Shown: piece by piece, positions 54,682 through 62,466 of the stretch
Layout of the letters: each line of letters starts with the position of its first letter
How positions within the stretch are numbered: the stretch's first letter is position 1
Position numbers and translations under genes: made by a program
DNA from: Spirosoma linguale DSM 74
GTDB taxonomy: Bacteria; Bacteroidota; Bacteroidia; Cytophagales; Spirosomataceae
Length of the DNA stretch: 64,000 bases
NCBI GenBank assembly: GCA_000024525.1
Contig: CP001769.1
Coordinates: 1,178,001-1,242,000 of the forward strand
Direction of reading: 5' to 3'
The notes under the pieces: generated by a model
The model's input: only the letters and a program-made list of their open reading frames with translations
Database searches by the model: none
What the model was told of the DNA's origin: nothing

Positions 54682-54816
54682 AGACTACGCAACATCAACG
54701 TATAACGTTGCATAAGAAGCATAGGTTTCTAACTTTTTTTGGTTGTAAGCAACGCTTGCGCATGCGATAACGTATGGGTAACAAATGGGTTTACTCACCC
54801 CATTTATTGTTTGCTA

Positions 54817-55512
54817 ATGAACGTTTTAGTGATTGGCGACGAACATACCTACGGTTATGGATTGTCCGTCGGGAAACTTAGTTATGTGGGCCACTTTATC
54901 CGTCGGATCAGTCGTGCCGGACGGGCGGTATCTGTGGACGCGTATGCCCACCTTTCCATGTCGCAGACGATAGCTACACTGGCTCAATTGCCGTTGAACC
55001 AGTATGATCTTATTATACTTCAGTTGGACCACACATTAGTTCAGGTTCCTGATTCTCAACTGGCTCCTGCAACGGTTGCCTATGTTCCTGCGGTCTGTCC
55101 CGAGTTAACAATAGCCGGTCAGTCAAGTTTTAATTACCGGCTGAAATCGATAGGAGCAGCACTGTTTTCGCTTATATGGCCTTTTCGGGAGCGTATGGCT
55201 ATTTCGGTCTTGTTAAATCAACTCCGCCCTTATCGGCACAATGTGCTGTTAGTAACCCCGCTAACCAGTCAGAACCGGGTCAGGCGCTGGCTACAGCAAC
55301 GCGGTCGCTCTGTTGTATTGCAGGAAGCCGATAAGCGTCTGGTGAGCGTTTTTGATACGGACTCGATCATCCGGCCAAGAGAAGAATATTTTCTATTAAA
55401 TGATCATTCTCATTTGAATGCCATCAGCCACGAGTTGCTCGGGCTCTCGTTGTATGATTTTTACCAATCGGCACCAACCATTGTTACCATTCAGTCGATT
55501 CGGAAAAACTAA
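54817..55512 (+). CDS. SGNH-hydrolase-like protein with GDS replaced by GDE
   Basis: Starting at ATG 54817 the protein is 231 residues. It opens with VLVIGDEHTYGYGLSVG, matching SGNH block I but with Glu in place of the nucleophilic Ser. The C-terminal NDHSHLNAISHELL fits the DxxH block. The rest has alternating helices and strands. There is no leader, so it is cytoplasmic. The missing Ser suggests a binding or altered function, or a different fold. A longer frame from 54739 is unlikely. Confidence 0.68.
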   Translation: MNVLVIGDEHTYGYGLSVGKLSYVGHFIRRISRAGRAVSVDAYAHLSMSQTIATLAQLPLNQYDLIILQLDHTLVQVPDSQLAPATVAYVPAVCPELTIAGQSSFNYRLKSIGAALFSLIWPFRERMAISVLLNQLRPYRHNVLLVTPLTSQNRVRRWLQQRGRSVVLQEADKRLVSVFDTDSIIRPREEYFLLNDHSHLNAISHELLGLSLYDFYQSAPTIVTIQSIRKN

Positions 55513-55517
55513 TAGGT

Positions 55518-55571
55518 AGTTGCTAAAAAAGAAAGGCTGATCGCACGATCAGCCTTTCTTTTTTAGCAACT
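55518..55571. terminator. perfect 26-bp hairpin terminator
   Basis: Arms 55518-55543 and 55546-55571 are exact complements (core GAAAGGCTGATCG) with a two-base loop and six-base A/T tracts inside the stem. It lies between the convergent SGNH-like and GH88 genes. Confidence 0.93.
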
Positions 55572-55575
55572 GGTC

Positions 55576-56757
55576 CTACGACCGGAATGCGTTCTTTTTG
55601 CGCAGCGCATCATACCGTAGAAGAGCTTCCAGATAATAGTAGTCCGCATAAATAATAGGCGTATCTACCTCACTTTTAGCCGGTTTATGTCCTACACTAT
55701 GTTTCAGAATGAAGTTGTTGTTTTCACCCAGGTTGGCCTTATAAGCCGGGCTTGACAGGCTTTCCAGCATTTTTACCGCTGCCTGGTAATACGTTTTGGC
55801 CGATGGACCGCCATACGTACAAAGTTCCAGCAGGGCGGCCGAGGTAATAGCGGCTGCAGAGGCATCGCGCTCTTCGTTCGGAATATTGGCGGCATTGAAA
55901 TCCCAATACGGAACCTTGTCGGCGGGAAGATTAGGGTGATTCAGATAGAAATCGGCAATATGACGGGCCTGCTCCAGGTACTTTTTGTCTTTCGTTTCCC
56001 GGTACATGACCGTAAAGCCATATAATCCCCACGCCTGACCTCTGGCCCAGGCTGAATTATCGGCATAACCCTGCGCCGTTTTCTTAGCGGCCACCGTTCC
56101 ATCGGGATTGTAACAGATTACGTGATAACTACTGTAGTCGGGTCGATAGTGGTTCTTTATGGTGTTATCGGCATGAGTGACCGAGATGTTGTAAAATTCT
56201 TTATTTCCTGATCGTTTAGCGGCCCAGAAAAGAAATTCCAGATTCATCATGTTATCGATGATAACAGGGTAGTCGTACGTCTGAAATTTGTTCCAGGATT
56301 TGATCACACCCACTTTAGGGTCAAAGCGGGTCGATAACGACTTGGCACCGGTCAGTAAAATAGGGGGGTAGGCCTCATTTTTAGTAAGCCGATAGCCGTT
56401 ACCAAACGGACAGAATAGCATGAAGCCCAGGTCGTGCGTGCCCGTATTGTATTGCTCTTTTGCCACGGCCATGGTCCATTTGTTAGCCGCTTCTTTCCAC
56501 ATCGGATCTTTTGTCCGTTCGTAAATATGCCAGAGTGAGCCGCCAAAAAAACCGCTGCACCACCAATCAGACTTCCGGTCGTCGGGAGTTCCATCGGGCT
56601 TGGTCGACTGCGGAAATCGGGTTGTATCGGGATGGCTTTTCAGCATTAATGCATACTGCTTTGCTGCAAAGGCAAATTCTTTGTCAACATCAACGGCTGT
56701 TTGGGCGAAGGTTACCCGTACTGTCAGAAGTAAATAAATCAGAAGAAAGCGTTTCAT
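55576..56757 (-). CDS. glycoside hydrolase family 88 (unsaturated uronyl hydrolase)
   Basis: The 393-residue exported protein (leader ending TFAQ) has the GH88 catalytic Asp pair: D109 in THDLGFM and D168 in IIDNMMNLEF. The family mark WARGQAWGLYG and the helical (alpha/alpha)6 barrel layout are also present. It releases unsaturated glucuronyl or galacturonyl residues left by polysaccharide lyases. No lyase or SusC/D pair is adjacent. Length is normal. Confidence 0.9.
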   Translation of the reverse strand: MKRFLLIYLLLTVRVTFAQTAVDVDKEFAFAAKQYALMLKSHPDTTRFPQSTKPDGTPDDRKSDWWCSGFFGGSLWHIYERTKDPMWKEAANKWTMAVAKEQYNTGTHDLGFMLFCPFGNGYRLTKNEAYPPILLTGAKSLSTRFDPKVGVIKSWNKFQTYDYPVIIDNMMNLEFLFWAAKRSGNKEFYNISVTHADNTIKNHYRPDYSSYHVICYNPDGTVAAKKTAQGYADNSAWARGQAWGLYGFTVMYRETKDKKYLEQARHIADFYLNHPNLPADKVPYWDFNAANIPNEERDASAAAITSAALLELCTYGGPSAKTYYQAAVKMLESLSSPAYKANLGENNNFILKHSVGHKPAKSEVDTPIIYADYYYLEALLRYDALRKKNAFRS

Positions 56758-56895
56758 GTGTGCTTGTTATCGTGCAATGAGCCGAGTTTATGAATGGCTC
56801 AACTAGTAAGTAAGCAAAAAAACGGGTCTTTTCAACCGAGCAGTGTATGTTTTTTCGAATCCTACCTGATGAAAATAATGAATGCTAAGGTTCTT

Positions 56896-56956
56896 AACAA
56901 TGTAAAACAGAAATGGGTATCTGGTGACCAGATACCCATTTCTGTTTTACATTGTT
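56896..56956. terminator. perfect 30-bp inverted repeat downstream of the RND operon
   Basis: Arms 56896-56925 and 56927-56956 are exact complements (core AAATGGGTATCTGGT) with a one-base loop. It lies six bases from the RND permease stop codon, so it can end transcription of that operon. There is no long T-run. Confidence 0.92.
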
Positions 56957-56962
56957 GAAAGT

Positions 56963-59900
56963 TTAAGCATGTACTTCCAGCTTTGTTGGTTTTTCCTTGT
57001 CTTCCGATTTTGAATCAACTTCAGGCTGGACATCTTTCCGTCGGGACATGTACGTGTAAATGACCGGAACGACGTACAGGGTTAGAATGAGCGAGAACAT
57101 CAGTCCTCCCACGATAACGATACCCAGCGGTACCCGGCTCTTTGAAGCCGAACCCAGGGCAAGGGCCAGTGGCAAAGCACCAAAGGCCGCTACAAGCGTG
57201 GTCATTAGAATAGGACGAAGCCGCAACGCAGCCGATTCTGCTGCTGCTTCGAACTTGTTCTTACCCGTCAGTCGCTGTTCATTGGCGAATTCAACAATCA
57301 GGATTCCGTTTTTCGTAACCAGACCAACCAGCATAATAATCCCGATCTGGCTGAAGATATTCAGCGTTTGGTTAAACATCCAGAGTGAGAATACGGCACC
57401 CGCGAGCGCCAGAGGCACGGTGATCATGATAATGAGCGGATCGATAAACGAATCGAACTGGGCCGCCAGAACTAAATAAACCAGAATTAACGCCAGACCA
57501 AAGGCAAATAAGGTGTTGGACGAACTCTCGGCATAGTCGCGGGAAGGACCTGAAAGGGCCGTCTGGAAACTTTCGTCGAGGGTACGAGCCGCAATAGCGC
57601 GCATGGCCTCTACACCGTCGCCCACCGTTTTGCCGGGTGCCAGACCCGCCGATACCGTCGCCGATTTAAAGCGGTTGTAGTGGTATACCTGGGGCGGGCT
57701 ACTCACTTCCTGAAATTTCACCAGGTTGTCTAACTGAATAAGTTGCCCCTGGTTGGAACGTACATAGAAAGAGGCCAGATCGACGGGGGCATCACGGTCG
57801 GCGCGGTCTACCTGCCCAATTACCTGATACTGCTTTCCGTTCATCAGGAAGTAAGCCAGACGCCGGTTACTAAGCGCAAGCTGGAGCGTTTGGGCAACAT
57901 CCTGCACCGAAATACCCAGGTTCGTCGCTTTCTCGCGGTCGATGCTAATGTTCAGCTCCGGTTTGTTAAACTTCAGGTCTACGTCGGAGTTCTGGAACGT
58001 TGGGTCTTTGGCTACTTCGTCCAGAAACGTTGGCAGTTTCTCGCGGAGTTTTTCGAAGTTCAGGTTCTGGATAACAAACTGCACCGGCAATCCACCGCCC
58101 CGGCCAACCTGAATGGTCTGGTCCTGCGTAGCGAACATGCGGGCTTCGTTGAACTTCTTGAGATTTTTATTAATATAATCGACAATATCCTGCTGCGACC
58201 GATTGCGGTTGCTGGGGTCTACCAGGTTCTCCATCACGAAGGAGGAGTTAACCGCGCCTGCCCCCGAAAAACCGGGTGCTACTACGCTAAAGGCTAATTT
58301 GGTTTCGGGGATAGAGTCGAGTACAAACTGCATGACCCTGTCCGTTAGAGATGCCTGAGCCTCATAGCTTGTTCCTTCAGGCGAAGTAATCACCAGGCGG
58401 GTCCGACTACGATCTTCGAGCGGGGCCAGTTCCGATTTGAGCATAGAGCCAAGTCCGAAGATAAACAGCAGACAGGCACCAATCATAACAAACGCCCAGC
58501 CCCGTTTTTTCATGAAGCTGTTCAATGACGACCGGTAAGAATTATCCAGCCATTCGAAAAAGGGCTCTGTTTTTCGGTAAAACCAGGACCGACCGTGGTT
58601 CTTACTGGTGAGCTTTACACTAAGCACCGGGGTCAGGGTTAGCGAAACGAAGGCCGAGATTAATACGGCACCAGCGACAACGATACCAAATTCGCGGAAC
58701 AGACGACCCACAAAACCCTCCAGGAATATAATGGGCAGGAACACGATAGCCAGTGTAACACTGGTTGCAATAACGGCAAAGAAAATCTCATTAGAACCTT
58801 CGCGGGCAGCTTCCTTGGTGTCCATGCCCTGCTCAATCTTCTTGAAGATATTCTCCGTTACGACAATACCATCATCTACTACAAGGCCGGTTGCCAGAAC
58901 GATACCGAGCAGGGTCAGCACGTTAATACTGAAATCGGCCACATACATGATGAAGAAGGCCCCGATAAGCGATACCGGAATGTCGATCAGCGGTCGGAAA
59001 GCAATGAGCCAGTCGCGGAAGAAGAAATAGATAACCAGTACGACCAGTACAAACGAAATAAGCAGTGTTTCGCCTACTTCTTCAATGGCGCGTCGGATAA
59101 ATGTACTCCGGTCAACGCCGATACTTACGATAATATCCTCGGGCAGGTCTTTTTTGAGTTGGTCGAAGCGCTTATAAAACTCATCGGCAATGCTCACATA
59201 GTTGGCACCTGGCTGAGGAATAAGCGCCAGAATAACCCCTACTGCCCCATTCTGTTTAGAGATAGTTTCTTCGTTCTCCGCACCGATGGTTGCATACCCG
59301 ACATCTTTGAAACGAACAATTTGATTGCTCGTCTGGCGAAGGATGAGGTTATTGAAATCATCTTCGGTTGTCAGACGACCAACCGCCTTCACCGTCAGCT
59401 CGGTTGTATTACCATACACTTTACCGCTGGGTAACTCAACGTTCTGGGCATTCAGTGCGGTCTGAATATCCTGTGAGGTGAGCCGATAGGCCGATAGTTT
59501 GATGGGGTCAATCCAAAGGCGCATAGCCTGACGCTTCAAGCCATAGATGTTGGCCTGACTAACGCCCGGAATCGTTTGCAGACGTTCCTGAAGCACGTTT
59601 TCGGCGTAATCCGACAACTGGGTTGGATTGCGGGTCGTACTCTGAACCGTCATGAAAATAATAGGATCAGAGTTGGCATCGGCTTTTGTTACCACAGGTG
59701 GGGCGTCGATATCCTGCGGCAGTTGCCGTTGGGCCTGGGCTACCTTATCGCGTACATCGTTGGCGGCCTGTTCCAAATCGGCATCGAGGTTGAACTCGAC
59801 TGTAATGGTACTGGCACCGAGCGCGCTGTTCGACGAGATTGTACGAATCCCTTCGATACTGTTCAACGATTTCTCGATGGGTTCCGTAATCTGCGATTCA

Positions 59901-60076
59901 ATGATATCTGGGTTGGCACCGGTATAGTTTGTCCGTACCGAAATAACCGGCGGGTCGATAGCCGGGTATTCGCGAACACCCAGAAAGGTGAAACCGATAA
60001 TGCCAAAAAGGACGATGACAATAGACATCACCATGGCAAAAACCGGTCGATTCAGACTAAGCTCGGGGAGACTCAT
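56963..60076 (-). CDS. RND efflux transporter permease (AcrB/MdtB type)
   Basis: The 1037-residue protein is a full HAE1-type RND pump with twelve membrane helices and two periplasmic loops. Proton relay residues are visible: the Asp pair in GLVVDDGIVVTENIF (helix 4) and Lys in VGLVTKNGILIVEFAN (helix 10). It starts SLPELSLNRPVFAMV. With the adaptor encoded upstream it expels drugs or other compounds; an outer membrane channel is not encoded here. It ends with a charged tail (SEDKEKPTKLEVHA). Confidence 0.95.
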   Translation of the reverse strand: MSLPELSLNRPVFAMVMSIVIVLFGIIGFTFLGVREYPAIDPPVISVRTNYTGANPDIIESQITEPIEKSLNSIEGIRTISSNSALGASTITVEFNLDADLEQAANDVRDKVAQAQRQLPQDIDAPPVVTKADANSDPIIFMTVQSTTRNPTQLSDYAENVLQERLQTIPGVSQANIYGLKRQAMRLWIDPIKLSAYRLTSQDIQTALNAQNVELPSGKVYGNTTELTVKAVGRLTTEDDFNNLILRQTSNQIVRFKDVGYATIGAENEETISKQNGAVGVILALIPQPGANYVSIADEFYKRFDQLKKDLPEDIIVSIGVDRSTFIRRAIEEVGETLLISFVLVVLVIYFFFRDWLIAFRPLIDIPVSLIGAFFIMYVADFSINVLTLLGIVLATGLVVDDGIVVTENIFKKIEQGMDTKEAAREGSNEIFFAVIATSVTLAIVFLPIIFLEGFVGRLFREFGIVVAGAVLISAFVSLTLTPVLSVKLTSKNHGRSWFYRKTEPFFEWLDNSYRSSLNSFMKKRGWAFVMIGACLLFIFGLGSMLKSELAPLEDRSRTRLVITSPEGTSYEAQASLTDRVMQFVLDSIPETKLAFSVVAPGFSGAGAVNSSFVMENLVDPSNRNRSQQDIVDYINKNLKKFNEARMFATQDQTIQVGRGGGLPVQFVIQNLNFEKLREKLPTFLDEVAKDPTFQNSDVDLKFNKPELNISIDREKATNLGISVQDVAQTLQLALSNRRLAYFLMNGKQYQVIGQVDRADRDAPVDLASFYVRSNQGQLIQLDNLVKFQEVSSPPQVYHYNRFKSATVSAGLAPGKTVGDGVEAMRAIAARTLDESFQTALSGPSRDYAESSSNTLFAFGLALILVYLVLAAQFDSFIDPLIIMITVPLALAGAVFSLWMFNQTLNIFSQIGIIMLVGLVTKNGILIVEFANEQRLTGKNKFEAAAESAALRLRPILMTTLVAAFGALPLALALGSASKSRVPLGIVIVGGLMFSLILTLYVVPVIYTYMSRRKDVQPEVDSKSEDKEKPTKLEVHA

Positions 60077-60124
60077 GATTGGTTGAGTTTATGTTGTCGG
60101 GTTTTGGTAGTCTGCATTCCCATT

Positions 60125-61297
60125 TTACTTGACTGCTACTTTGGAATCAGCCCCTGTCGTTGGGAGGGTGATCACTTTGTTGATCTTGACGGGGGAATCT
60201 GGCTTTAAAAACAGCAAACCTGTCGTTGCTACTGTATCCCCTTTCTGTAAACCAGATAAAATCTGAATAGTCCCGGCGGTGCGCAAACCGGTTGTCACAT
60301 CCTTGAAGAGGGCTTTTCCATTCTTCACCAGAATAACCTGATTGGTTCGAGTCTGTGGAATAATAGCCTGTGTAGGAACAACCAGGCTTTGTTCGTTCTG
60401 AATCGTTAAGGTTACCCGTGCAAATGAACCCGGACGGAAACGGGGTAGTCCTTTTTCAACGCCCGTATTGTTGACTCTGGCCCGGATACGGAGGTTACGT
60501 GTCTGCTCTTCAACCCCCGGCTCAATAGCATAAACAACACCCTGACTTGACTGGCCGCTTCCGTCTACCATGAACGAAATCTGGCTGCCATTATGTACTG
60601 CCGGGCCGTATTTTTCCGGAATAGAAAAGTCAAGTTTAAGTGACGATATCTGTTGCAGACGGGCAATGAGCGTGTTTGGCGACACAACGGCACCGGCACT
60701 CACGTTACGAAGACCAATAACCCCCGAGAAAGGTGCCCTGATTTCCGTTCGTTGCAGGTTCGCTTTCACCAGTTCGATGTCGGCGAGGGATGAGCGTAAA
60801 TTCGTTGTTACAATGTCATACTCCTGCTGACTGATGCCACCCCGTTCCAGTAATTGTTTATTTCGTTCTTCGGTACGGCGGGCATTATCGGCCTGGGCCT
60901 GCAGTTTCTGAAGTTGTGCCTTCAGATCGGCGTCAAAGAGTTTGACCAGCAAAGCTCCTTTGGCTACCGGCATACCTTCCTTAATGTTAAGCTGCGTAAT
61001 TCGGGCTGAAATCTCGGGGTAAATGTCAACCTGCTCGTTTGGTAGCAGCGAACCACTGGAAACAACATCTTCGCGCAGGTTCTGAGAAATAACCACATAG
61101 CCGTTTACGTTTGTTGGTCCGCCCCCTCCCGGTCCGCCGGGTCCGCCTTTGCCACCGGGTCCACCTTTAGCGTCGGGTCCACCTTTACCGCCACCCCCGC
61201 CAGCCGACGCGCCCGGGGCAGGGTGTAATACTTTATTGTACACAATTATCCCGCCGAGTACTAAAACGACGAGAACGATAGCAATCCATCTTTTCAC
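60125..61297 (-). CDS. RND efflux periplasmic adaptor (membrane fusion protein)
   Basis: The 390-residue protein has an N-terminal membrane anchor (residues 4-22), then a ~35-residue Gly/Pro/Lys low-complexity linker (GGGGGKGGPDAKGGP...). The barrel-sandwich hybrid and hairpin follow (IYPEISARITQLNIKEGMPV, LQKLQAQADNARRTEERNKQLL), then a beta-barrel and membrane-proximal domain. It starts 48 bases before the permease gene, forming an operon. The linker is encoded by short GC-rich repeats that may vary in length. Confidence 0.93.
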   Translation of the reverse strand: MKRWIAIVLVVLVLGGIIVYNKVLHPAPGASAGGGGGKGGPDAKGGPGGKGGPGGPGGGGPTNVNGYVVISQNLREDVVSSGSLLPNEQVDIYPEISARITQLNIKEGMPVAKGALLVKLFDADLKAQLQKLQAQADNARRTEERNKQLLERGGISQQEYDIVTTNLRSSLADIELVKANLQRTEIRAPFSGVIGLRNVSAGAVVSPNTLIARLQQISSLKLDFSIPEKYGPAVHNGSQISFMVDGSGQSSQGVVYAIEPGVEEQTRNLRIRARVNNTGVEKGLPRFRPGSFARVTLTIQNEQSLVVPTQAIIPQTRTNQVILVKNGKALFKDVTTGLRTAGTIQILSGLQKGDTVATTGLLFLKPDSPVKINKVITLPTTGADSKVAVK

Positions 61298-61719
61298 AGG
61301 AAAATATAGTCAGAAGGGCCTATAATTAAACGGCTAAGTAGCCGCGTTTGTTCTTAAACTACAAAGCTATCAAGGATGATGACTATAACAATCGGTAGCT
61401 GATTGAATATGAATGCATTTTGTGCGGATTATCAAAACGAATACAGCTGAAAAGCTAAGAATTGAGCCCGTATATTTCCTTATACCAGGCAAGACGGTAA
61501 GTGCATTTTATCAATGGGAATGTGCGCTTACTGATTGGTTATGAGTAAACTAGGGGATGAGGTACTGAGTTCTTCGGCGTATACGCATAAGCGTGGTGTT
61601 CAGGAATTACTTAATCCAGTAAATTTTGGTAGTATGCCCGGAAGGTTAAACTTTTGTTTTTTAACCTGTTAACTAGAGTTAACGGGTAGAATAAGTTTAG
61701 TGATAACAGCCGTTGGTGG
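61298..61719. other. 421-base gap with a probable promoter and no clear gene
   Basis: Apart from the RND promoter at 61362-61391 I see only a 43-codon open frame (61541-61672) without recognisable features and AT-rich sequence. No tRNA or repeat family seen elsewhere in this window is present. Confidence 0.6.
61362..61391 (-). promoter_or_regulatory. predicted Bacteroidota-type promoter for the RND operon
   Basis: On the minus strand, TTG is followed after 19 bases by TAGCTTTG, matching the Bacteroidota -33 (TTG) and -7 (TAnnTTTG) elements. It lies about 65 bases upstream of the adaptor start. Confidence 0.45.
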
Positions 61720-62346
61720 CTAGTCGATGACCATGAGCAGTTCGCTGATCATCATTGCTGTAGCCCCCCAAATCCGGTATCCCTGTATTTGATAAAAAGG
61801 GGCGTCGACCGTTACACCCCGGACGTCGATCTGACTGTCGCCAACGATGGTTTCGTCCAGCAGGGTATCCAGGTCCACTTCCACGACGGCCTCTACTTCG
61901 CGAGGGTCCGGGTAAAAGTCCGGTCGATAGGGCAGTACGCCTACCACCGGCTGAACGTAGAAGTTACTGGGAGGGATGTACAATTCAGTCAGCAGGCCCA
62001 GCACTTTCACGTCAGACACCCGAATGCCTACCTCTTCCTGTGCTTCCCGTAGGGCCGTGCGCGTGAGGTTTTCGTCAATACGCTCCATCCGTCCACCCGG
62101 GAAAGCCATCTGCCCGGCATGAACGCCGTCATATTGAGGCCTGAGAATCAGGGGCAGATAAATCGAGTTCTGATACGGGTAAAAGCAAATCAGCACCGCA
62201 CTCCGGCGCGTCCGCTCATTCGGTTTAATACCGAGCCGATACCGGGCTGTCGACGCCATTTTTTTATGGGCGTCTTCACCAGGCAAAGGCTTTTGTAAGC
62301 GTTGGCGCAAATGTTCAGAGAAGGTGTGAAAGCTGGTGCCAATCAT
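61720..62346 (-). CDS. CoA pyrophosphatase-like NUDIX hydrolase
   Basis: The 208-residue protein has a complete NUDIX box (GGRMERIDENLTRTALREAQ then EEVGI) preceded by AGQMAFPGG, typical of the CoA pyrophosphatase (NudL) branch. It probably cleaves CoA or related nucleoside diphosphate derivatives in the cytoplasm. It begins 120 bases downstream of the FAD oxidoreductase gene. Confidence 0.9.
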   Translation of the reverse strand: MIGTSFHTFSEHLRQRLQKPLPGEDAHKKMASTARYRLGIKPNERTRRSAVLICFYPYQNSIYLPLILRPQYDGVHAGQMAFPGGRMERIDENLTRTALREAQEEVGIRVSDVKVLGLLTELYIPPSNFYVQPVVGVLPYRPDFYPDPREVEAVVEVDLDTLLDETIVGDSQIDVRGVTVDAPFYQIQGYRIWGATAMMISELLMVID

Positions 62347-62466
62347 TAGTCAGTTCAGGATTTATAGGTAACAGGTCAATCGGTCATTGGTTACATATGG
62401 GAGTCTTGTTAATGCTTTTAACAACTTGAACGTTGAAAAGTTGAGTCACTTTTCAAGAACCTGAAG

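Noticed and set aside
61541..61672. 43-codon open frame (MSKLGDEVL...) between RND and NUDIX genes
   Set aside because: No family features or hydrophobic leader and no link to a promoter; it is short enough to occur by chance.
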